Below are positions 8,103 through 14,168 of a DNA stretch of 64,000 nucleotides, piece after piece; position 1 is the first letter of the stretch; each line of letters starts with the position of its first letter. The notes beneath the pieces were generated by a model. The model was not told the DNA's origin. It saw nothing but the letters and a program-made list of their open reading frames with translations, and did not search any database. Position numbers and translations under genes: made by a program. The stretch comes from Candidatus Amarolinea dominans (GTDB lineage Bacteria > Chloroflexota > Anaerolineae > SSC4 > Amarolineaceae): contig JADJYJ010000008.1 of the NCBI GenBank assembly GCA_016719785.1, forward strand, positions 310,001 to 374,000, in the 5' to 3' direction.

Positions 8103-9569
8103 TCAGGCGGGGCGTCGTTGGTTCCACAGGCCCTGGGCCTGGACGAGACCCCGCTGCGCCAGGCTGCGCAGTTCGGCGTCGGCGGCCAGGGTCAGGCCGG
8201 CGTACAGGGTCATGGCGACGGCGCCGCTGAAGAGCAGGGAGAGCAGGCTGGCTTCGCCAAAGAGCAGGGTGCGCAGGCCAAAGGTGATGGCCGCGCTGAG
8301 GATGGCAAAGGCCAGCGCGGGCAGCAGCAGGCGGCCGTACATGCGCAGAGACGCGCCAATCACCTTGTTGCACAGCCAGGCGGAGATGAACCAGTCAACC
8401 ACTGCGACGATAGCCGACAGCGCGCTGACCCCCACCACCCCCCAGTAATAGACGGCCGGATACAGGAAAATGAGCATGGTGGCCAGACGCCAGAGCGCGA
8501 TGTAGGTCAGCCATTGAGGCTTGCCGCCGCCCTTGAAGACGTTGCCCATGTTGGCGGCCACCGAACGGCACAGGCCGTAGACGGCCAGGAGCTGGATCGG
8601 CAGGACCGCGTCGCCCCACTTCACGGGGTCGAGGACATGAATGAAATCGGCCGCGAAGAAGATGGTCAGGATAGCCACGGGCACCGACAGCAGCGAAACG
8701 AAGCGCACGGTGCGGAAGAAGGTCAGACGGAAATAGGGCAGATCATCCTGCAGGCGGGCGAAGGCCGGGAACATGACCTGGTTGACCAGCGCGGTGATTT
8801 GGGTGGCGGGAATGTTGGAGAGCAGATAGGCGATGCCATAGACGCCAAGCGCCGCCATGCCGGCCATGCGCCCGACAAAGGCATCGTCCACATTGGTGAT
8901 GGCGAAGATGAGGATCTGGCTGACCACGAGGTGCATGCCGTAATTGAACATCTCGCGGGCGATGCGTGTATTGAAACGAAAGGCCGGGCGATAGGGCACC
9001 ACCAGCCAGACCAGGATGACGCCCAGGATTGCCTCCAGGATTTTGCCCCAGACCAACGCCCACACGCCGAAACCGAGCACGCCGAGGACGATCGCCAGGA
9101 TGCCGTAACCGACGGTGGGAATGACATCGGGCAGGACTTTGCGCTTGAAGTCGAGTTCTTTAGCCAGGAGCACAAAATGGACGGTGCCAGGTGAACGAAT
9201 GAGCAAGGTGAAGGCCAGCACCTGCACCACCGGCGTGATACGCGGGTCATTGAAGAAGACGGCGATGAGGGGCGCGCCGAAATAGGCAATGGCCGCGTAG
9301 ACCAGCGAGGTCAGGTTGGTGATCCAAAAGGTGACATCAGCGGCTTCGGCGATGTCCTGCTTGCGGTAGATGAGCGCCGAACTGAAGCCGAACTCGCGCA
9401 GGAGCTGCAGCGATTCCAGGGCCAGGAACGCGGTCTGGGCAATGCCGAAGTCTTCCGGGATGAGCAGCTTGAGCAGGATGATCTTGGACAGAAACGAAAG
9501 GACGCGGGAGGCCAGCGTCGAGAGGAAGACCCAGAAAATACCCGATACGATTTTGCGATCGAATGACAT
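8103..9569 (-). CDS. Polysaccharide flippase (Wzx/MVF-type transporter)
   Basis: A 488-residue polytopic membrane protein with about 12-14 hydrophobic segments and the N-terminal pattern of oligosaccharide flippases (GIFWVFLSTLASRVLSFLSK, then PEDFGIAQTAFLALESLQ). It would move lipid-linked saccharides made by the neighbouring glycosyltransferases across the membrane. The frame stays open upstream to 9668, but that would run through a terminator and into tRNA-Thr, so the ATG at 9569 (protein start MSFDRKIVSG) with a TAGGA site upstream is the real start. The short distance to the tRNA terminator suggests either read-through or its own weak promoter. Confidence 0.9.
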   Translation of the reverse strand: MSFDRKIVSGIFWVFLSTLASRVLSFLSKIILLKLLIPEDFGIAQTAFLALESLQLLREFGFSSALIYRKQDIAEAADVTFWITNLTSLVYAAIAYFGAPLIAVFFNDPRITPVVQVLAFTLLIRSPGTVHFVLLAKELDFKRKVLPDVIPTVGYGILAIVLGVLGFGVWALVWGKILEAILGVILVWLVVPYRPAFRFNTRIAREMFNYGMHLVVSQILIFAITNVDDAFVGRMAGMAALGVYGIAYLLSNIPATQITALVNQVMFPAFARLQDDLPYFRLTFFRTVRFVSLLSVPVAILTIFFAADFIHVLDPVKWGDAVLPIQLLAVYGLCRSVAANMGNVFKGGGKPQWLTYIALWRLATMLIFLYPAVYYWGVVGVSALSAIVAVVDWFISAWLCNKVIGASLRMYGRLLLPALAFAILSAAITFGLRTLLFGEASLLSLLFSGAVAMTLYAGLTLAADAELRSLAQRGLVQAQGLWNQRRPA

Positions 9570-9601
9570 GCGGAAAAATCCTACGGCGCAAATCTTTTCA
9601 C

Positions 9602-9633
9602 AAAAAAGAGCAGGGCCGTGTGGGCCCTGCTCT
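9602..9633 (-). terminator. Intrinsic terminator after tRNA-Thr
   Basis: Read on the minus strand, an 11-bp perfect stem (9623-9633 with 9607-9617, loop of 5) is followed by a run of six T at 9602-9607. It lies 9 nt beyond the 3' end of the tRNA. Confidence 0.85.
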
Positions 9634-9641
9634 GTTTCGAG

Positions 9642-9714
9642 AGCCATCCGTCGGAATCGAACCGACAACCTAGCGCTTACGAAGCGCTTGCTCTACCGAT
9701 TGAGCTAGGATGGC
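9642..9714 (-). tRNA. tRNA-Thr (anticodon CGT)
   Basis: The minus strand folds as a complete cloverleaf: acceptor GCCATCC/GGATGGC, D arm GCTC...GAGC, anticodon arm AGCGC-TTCGTAA-GCGCT with anticodon CGT, and T arm GTCGG-TTCGATT-CCGAC. The discriminator base is T and CCA is not encoded. It reads ACG codons. A promoter (9785-9813) and an intrinsic terminator (9602-9633) frame it as a monocistronic unit. Confidence 0.96.
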
Positions 9715-9784
9715 AGCGACATGTTGTTGAACCGTCCACGCCCAAGCTTCATGCTGCGGGCTGAGCGTTTCAACAGACAGGCCG

Positions 9785-9813
9785 ATTATACCAAAGTCCA
9801 GCACGCTTGCCAA
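9785..9813 (-). promoter_or_regulatory. Promoter of tRNA-Thr
   Basis: TTGGCA (9808-9813), 17-bp spacer and TATAAT (9785-9790) on the minus strand. Predicted start near 9778, about 64 nt before the mature tRNA 5' end. Confidence 0.75.
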
Positions 9814-9882
9814 ATGACGCGTGGGGTGAAGGCTCCATTCGTGTCCATTCGTGCAATTCGTGGCATAATCCGGGGCGCGGGA

Positions 9883-9911
9883 TTGACCGCGGCTTACAGA
9901 TGCGGTATGAT
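9883..9911 (+). promoter_or_regulatory. Promoter of the NACHT-FGE gene
   Basis: TTGACC (9883-9888), 17-bp spacer and TATGAT (9906-9911) on the plus strand, with a predicted start about 67 nt before the ATG at 9985. The promoter is divergent from that of tRNA-Thr. The stretch just before it (9836-9870) contains ATTCGTG-type short repeats. Confidence 0.65.
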
Positions 9912-9984
9912 TGCCTGCGCAAGGCCGTGCTGAAAGTGAACCTGCGCCGGCGTTAGCCGCATCTTACCCTGGAGAACCATCACC

Positions 9985-12900
9985 ATGCGTAAGCAATCTT
10001 GGGCGATTACCCTTCTCGTGATCCTGATCCTGGCCGGCCTGGCGCTGACCGCGGGCCGCTGGGTGCCTTTCCTGGCCCGCTTCGTACAGCTCAACACTGA
10101 CCTGATCCAGGGACTGGCCGACCTGGTGCAGCTACTGCTCTGGATCGCAGCCGGCGCGCTGGTTTTGCTGCGCGGCCGCGGCTGGCGCGGTGTGCCGCCG
10201 GTCGAGCCTATTTCTGATCAGGAAGCTGATGACGAATCAAGAGACGTGCCTACGCCGCCGTCATCGCCGGTCTCACCCACCAATACCTATTCGGCCGCGC
10301 AGGAAGGCAGCGGCAACGCCACTGCGCAAGGCGCCAACGCCCAAGCCGCGTCTGGCGGCAGCATCGTGGCACGTGACATTCATGGCCCTGTGACCATCAA
10401 CCCGCCGCCTCCCCCTGACCCTGCCCGGCCAGATCCGGCCAGCCTGCGCCGGGCGTACCTGAACCGCGTGCTGGAGCAGGCCGGCGCGTTGTCGCTCGGC
10501 GGCGTTGATCCGCGAGTGGCGAGCGATGCCAAGGCACGACTCAATCTGGCGGCTGTCTACACCGCGCTGCTCACCCAAACCCAGGAGTTCGAGGAACGCG
10601 CTGGGCACAGACTGGAAGCGCCACGCGAAGGCCAGCGCCTGTCGGCCGTGGCGCAATTGAATCGCTATGCACGCCTGGTCGTTCTGGGCGATCCAGGCAG
10701 TGGCAAGAGCACCCTCGTCAATTTCGTCGCGCTCTGCCTGGCTGGCGAGGCCCTGGGCGACAGCGCTGCCAACCTGGCGCTGTTAAGGGCTCCGCTGCCG
10801 CCGGAGAAGGATGAGGCATCGCGCGCAGTGGCGCGCGACGAGCAGGAGGAGAAAAAACCGCAGCCCTGGACCCACGGTGCACTGCTGCCGGTGCAGATCG
10901 TCCTGCGCGATCTGGCTGCGCGCGGCCTTCCCGCAGCCGGCCGACCGGCCACAGCCGAGCATTTGTGGCAGCATATTGTGGCCTCTCTGCGTGCAGCTTC
11001 CTGCGGCGAATACGAGCCTTTCCTGCGCAATGAACTGCGCGAACGCGGGGGCTTGCTGCTCCTGGATGGGTTGGATGAAGTACCGGAAGCGGATCAACGG
11101 CGGGTGCAGATCAGGCAGGCCATCGAGGATTTCGCGGCCTCTTTTCCGCGCTGCCGCATCCTGGTGACGAGCCGCACCTACGCCTATCAGCAGCAGGATT
11201 GGCGCCTGCCAGGCTTTGTCGAGACCGTCCTGGCCCCTTTCAGCGCCGGCCAGATTCGACGTTTCATTGATCGCTGGTATGCTCACATCGGCGAGCTGCG
11301 CGGCTGGGATGCAGCCAACGCGCAGGGGCGTGCGCGGCTGCTGGCCAACGCTGTTTTCGGAAGCGATCGCCTGCGCAGCCTGGCCGAGCGCCCGCTGCTC
11401 CTGACTTTGATGGCGAGCCTGCACGCCTGGCGCGGCGGCAGCCTGCCGGAGAAGCGGGAAGAGTTGTACGCGGATGCCGTTGAGCTGCTGCTCGATTGGT
11501 GGGAGAACCAGCGCGTCGTGCGCGATGCGCAAGGCCAGCCCGAGGTCATCCAACCCAGCCTGGTGGAGTGGCTCAAACTCGATCATGAGAAAGTGCGTGC
11601 GGTTCTGCACACGCTGGCCTACCAGGCCCATGCGAATCAACCGACCCTGCTTGGCACGGCCGACATTGCGGAGGAAACGCTGGTTTCGCAACTGCTGGAC
11701 GCCAGCCCGACGGGTGACATCAAGCCCAAACGCCTGGTGGAATACCTGAGCCAGCGCGCAGGCATCCTGCTGCCGCGCGGCGTCAAGGTGTACACTTTCC
11801 CGCATCGCACCTTCCAGGAATACCTGGCGGCCTGCTACCTAACCGACCACGATTTTCCTACGACCCTGGCCGAGCTGGCGCGGCAGGCGCCCGACCGCTG
11901 GCGCGAAGTGGCCTTGCTGGCCGGGGCCAAGGCCGCCAGGGGCACGTCCACCGCCATCTGGCTGCTGGTGGACGAACTGTGCTACCAGGAACCGACCGCG
12001 CCTGGTTACACCACCGCAGACGAGTGGGGCGCGCAGTTGGCCGGACAGGCCCTGGCGGAGATCGCCAACCTGGGACAGATCAGCGCGGCCCGCCGCGCCA
12101 GCGTCCAGCGGGTCATCCGCGGCCTGCGCCATGTGATGCGGGAGAGCGATCTACCGGCCCTCGAGCGTGCGTTGGCCGGCCGCACCCTGGCGCGGCTGGG
12201 CGACCCGCGGCTGGAAGTGCTGACCAGCGCGGCGATGGAATTCTGCTATGTTCCGGCAGGCCCCTTCTGGATGGGGAGCCAGGACGATCCGGATGCGGAG
12301 GACAACGAGCAGCCGCAGGAGAAGCTGGAGATGCCCTACGGCTACTGGATCGGCCGCTACCCGGTGACGAATGCGCAGTTCGGGGAGTTCACGGCTGCGG
12401 GTGGCTACCGCGAGGCGCGTTACTGGGGCGAGGCGCAGAAGGCGCAATACTGGAGTCCGGACGGATTCAAGGGGTGGGATGACAACGAGCCGCGTCAGAG
12501 GCCGCGTGATTATGGCGAACCGCAGAATCTCCCCAATCATCCGGTGGTGGAAGTGAGTTGGTACGAGGCGCTGGCTTACACGCGCTGGCTGGGGAACCGG
12601 CTGGCAGGGCAGATACCGGCGGGGTGGAGAGTGCAACTGCCGAACGAACCGGAGTGGGAGAAGGCGGCGCGGGGCGGGGTGGAGATACCGGCGCAGAAGT
12701 TGATGCGGTCGGCCGCCGTGGGGCTGACCGATGAGGGGACGCCGCGAATGCAGCTCAATCCCCTGGAACGGCGACGCTATCCGTGGAGCAACGACCCAGA
12801 CGCCAACCGGGCGAACTACGACGAGAGCAGGATCGGGGCGACGAGCGCGGTGGGCTGTTTCCCGGGCGGCGCGAGTGTGTACGGGGTAGAGGAGCTGAGC

Positions 12901-13131
12901 GGCAACGTGTGGGAATGGACGCGGTCGCTGGATGGAAAGTATCCGTACCCCACGAGCGGCGCCGAGCGGGACAAGCGTGAGAACCTGGCGGGGGGGTCTT
13001 CTGATCTGCGGATCATCCGAGGAGGGACGTATTATGTCAATAGAACTCACGTTCGGTGCGCCCTGCGCTACTGGGACCCCCCGAATTACTGGAGCACCGA
13101 TTGCGGTTTTCGTGTCGTGGTGTCCCCATGA
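9985..13131 (+). CDS. Membrane-anchored NACHT NTPase with C-terminal FGE/C-type-lectin-fold domain
   Basis: A 1048-residue NLR-like protein. Two hydrophobic segments (about 7-24 and 46-63) anchor the N-terminus; a low-complexity linker follows. The NACHT STAND NTPase has Walker A GDPGSGKST (235-243) and Walker B GLLLLDGLDEV (356-366), then HRTFQEYLAA typical of NACHT helical regions. Residues about 750-1048 are a formylglycine-generating-enzyme-like sulfatase-modifying domain (MEFCYVPAGPFWMGS, GRYPVTNAQF, LSGNVWEWTRS, RGG...GFRVV). GGAG lies 10 nt before the ATG. Related bacterial NACHT proteins act in antiphage immunity; FGE-like domains in such proteins usually serve as ligand-binding C-type-lectin folds rather than enzymes. 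It stands next to a restriction operon. Function as a sensor-effector is inference. Confidence 0.9.
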   Translation: MRKQSWAITLLVILILAGLALTAGRWVPFLARFVQLNTDLIQGLADLVQLLLWIAAGALVLLRGRGWRGVPPVEPISDQEADDESRDVPTPPSSPVSPTNTYSAAQEGSGNATAQGANAQAASGGSIVARDIHGPVTINPPPPPDPARPDPASLRRAYLNRVLEQAGALSLGGVDPRVASDAKARLNLAAVYTALLTQTQEFEERAGHRLEAPREGQRLSAVAQLNRYARLVVLGDPGSGKSTLVNFVALCLAGEALGDSAANLALLRAPLPPEKDEASRAVARDEQEEKKPQPWTHGALLPVQIVLRDLAARGLPAAGRPATAEHLWQHIVASLRAASCGEYEPFLRNELRERGGLLLLDGLDEVPEADQRRVQIRQAIEDFAASFPRCRILVTSRTYAYQQQDWRLPGFVETVLAPFSAGQIRRFIDRWYAHIGELRGWDAANAQGRARLLANAVFGSDRLRSLAERPLLLTLMASLHAWRGGSLPEKREELYADAVELLLDWWENQRVVRDAQGQPEVIQPSLVEWLKLDHEKVRAVLHTLAYQAHANQPTLLGTADIAEETLVSQLLDASPTGDIKPKRLVEYLSQRAGILLPRGVKVYTFPHRTFQEYLAACYLTDHDFPTTLAELARQAPDRWREVALLAGAKAARGTSTAIWLLVDELCYQEPTAPGYTTADEWGAQLAGQALAEIANLGQISAARRASVQRVIRGLRHVMRESDLPALERALAGRTLARLGDPRLEVLTSAAMEFCYVPAGPFWMGSQDDPDAEDNEQPQEKLEMPYGYWIGRYPVTNAQFGEFTAAGGYREARYWGEAQKAQYWSPDGFKGWDDNEPRQRPRDYGEPQNLPNHPVVEVSWYEALAYTRWLGNRLAGQIPAGWRVQLPNEPEWEKAARGGVEIPAQKLMRSAAVGLTDEGTPRMQLNPLERRRYPWSNDPDANRANYDESRIGATSAVGCFPGGASVYGVEELSGNVWEWTRSLDGKYPYPTSGAERDKRENLAGGSSDLRIIRGGTYYVNRTHVRCALRYWDPPNYWSTDCGFRVVVSP
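13018..13120 (+). other. Candidate diversity-generating retroelement variable region (VR)
   Basis: The last ~35 codons of the NACHT-FGE gene have the frame RGG-x-x-x-x-N-R-x-x-VR-C-A-x-R-x-W-x-x-P-N-x-W-x-x-x-CGFRVV. In DGR target proteins of the FGE/C-type-lectin type, this same segment is where adenine-templated mutagenesis changes AAC/AAT codons. Here the variable positions (TAT, TAT, GTC, ACT, CAC, TAC, GAC, CCC, AGC, ACC, GAT) are mostly what AAY codons become when the two A positions are replaced while the third base stays C/T. No template repeat or reverse transcriptase is visible in the window. Confidence 0.45.
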
Positions 13132-13220
13132 TGACTCTGGCCTCTGACCCTCTGGCCTCTGGAACTCTGAACCGGGTCGGAAGGGGCGGCAACGTCCGCG
13201 ACCCAGAAGTCAGAAGGCAG

Positions 13221-13244
13221 GTTTCTGTGAGAAACTCGTTTTTT
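13221..13244 (+). terminator. Weak intrinsic terminator after the NACHT-FGE gene
   Basis: GTTTCT-GTG-AGAAAC (13221-13235) followed by TCG and six T (13239-13244). The stem is only 6 bp and AT-rich, but location and T-run fit. It lies 90 bp beyond the stop codon. Confidence 0.4.
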
Positions 13245-13468
13245 ACTCACTCTATTTGAGCCAACGTGGCGACGAGGGAACAAATGCGATGCCGCCGAAG
13301 GCCGAAATTTTTTTTGGTGCAGCCCCTTGCGCAGGCTGACTGCTCCATCCAGCATCGGGCAAGCCGAGATCGTTCTAGACGGCGAAGGCTCCTTACCCGG
13401 CGGGCCTGCGCAAGGTTGGGCGATTTTTCGGTAGGCAACCCTCGCAGGGGCCAATGGACATCCCAGCC

Positions 13469-13618
13469 CCGTGAATGAATTCACGGTCTGATGCACACCC
13501 GTGAATGAATTCACGGTCTGATACACCCCCGTGAATGAATTCACGGTCTGATGCACACCCGTGAATGAATTCACGGTCTGATACACCCCCGTGAATGAAT
13601 TCACGGTCTGATACACCG
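13469..13618. repeat. Array of five 30-bp palindromic repeats
   Basis: Five head-to-tail units each contain CCGTGAATGAATTCACGG (8-bp arms around a central GA) at 13469, 13499, 13529, 13559 and 13589, followed by GTCTGATRCAC. Units alternate GCACAC and ACACCC at the join. There are no spacers, so this is not CRISPR. Two further different palindromes with the same layout follow at 13620-13637 (AACCTGCT-GA-AGCAGGTT) and 13733-13750 (AACCCGCT-TG-AGCGGGTT). Confidence 0.9.
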
Positions 13619-13801
13619 AAACCTGCTGAAGCAGGTTGGTGTTGGGTATGACGGCTGAATTCGCAAAACTCGCGGAGAGCGAATTGACGGTCTCAACCAC
13701 CAGAATCTGACAAGACCGGTTTCCACCAGCGCAACCCGCTTGAGCGGGTTTGACGTATCAGTGGGGCATTCGGTGCGCCAACGCCGTCCGGCCAACCCCA
13801 C

Positions 13802-13850
13802 CCATGAATGAATTCACGGTCTGATGCACCCCGTGAACGAATTCACGGTC
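13802..13850. repeat. Two further diverged copies of the 30-bp palindromic repeat
   Basis: CCATGAATGAATTCACGG at 13802-13819 and CCGTGAACGAATTCACGG at 13831-13848 are one-base variants of the array at 13469-13618, followed by the same GTCTGATRCAC tail. The change at 13804 breaks one pair of the palindrome. Confidence 0.85.
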
Positions 13851-13856
13851 TGATAC

Positions 13857-14087
13857 ACACTACGAGCGCTTTTGGCGCGAACTGCCCCTGGTCATCGAGT
13901 TGAAGCCCGACCCCTGGCGCCGCCCCGGCCCCACCATCCGCATCCTGCGCGTAACAAGACAGTAGTTGCCGCATGGAATGGTTCTATTGACCATGAATAC
14001 CTGGCGTACGCGACGCCTGATCACCCTGAGTACAGGCGATACTCCACACGCGATTTCCTGGCCGTGACGCCGGAGGCCATTGCATGA
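13857..14087 (+). pseudogene. Gene debris between the repeat array and hsdR
   Basis: Directly after the last palindrome, one frame reads YERFWRELPLVIELKP and ends at a TAG at 13963-13965; it looks like the C-terminus of a real protein but has no start. A second frame ending at 14087 reads IDHEYLAYATPDHPEYRR. Neither is assigned to a family with confidence. They are probably remnants of genes disrupted by insertion or deletion. The rest of 13131-14168 shows only repeats and no gene. Confidence 0.35.
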
Positions 14088-14168
14088 AGACAAGCATCGT
14101 AGGAGTAGGGAGATTGTACCTTAACTTCGACTATTTTTCTGTCTGGTTTTTCCCATCCATTATAGCCG

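Noticed and set aside
7329..9194. Plus-strand frame of 621 codons antisense to the glycosyltransferase and flippase genes
   Set aside because: It is a shadow of GC-rich coding sequence on the other strand: His/Gln/Gly/Ala-rich with no domain logic, while the opposite strand has complete enzymes.
9570..9668. Upstream extension of the flippase gene
   Set aside because: It would start inside tRNA-Thr and cross an intrinsic terminator; the ATG at 9569 gives the conserved N-terminus.
12230..13131. Active formylglycine-generating enzyme activating the sulfatase at 48-50 kb
   Set aside because: The domain lies at the C-terminus of a NACHT protein and has a DGR-target-like end; I see no evidence for the copper-binding Cys pair of true FGE in the expected motif, so a ligand-binding role is preferred.
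13086..13700. Minus-strand frame of 204 codons with repeated VNSFTG
   Set aside because: It reads through the palindromic repeats and overlaps the end of the NACHT-FGE gene on the opposite strand; no ribosome site or family resemblance.
13469..13850. CRISPR array
   Set aside because: Units are contiguous, with no unique spacers, and no cas gene is nearby. It is a palindromic tandem repeat.
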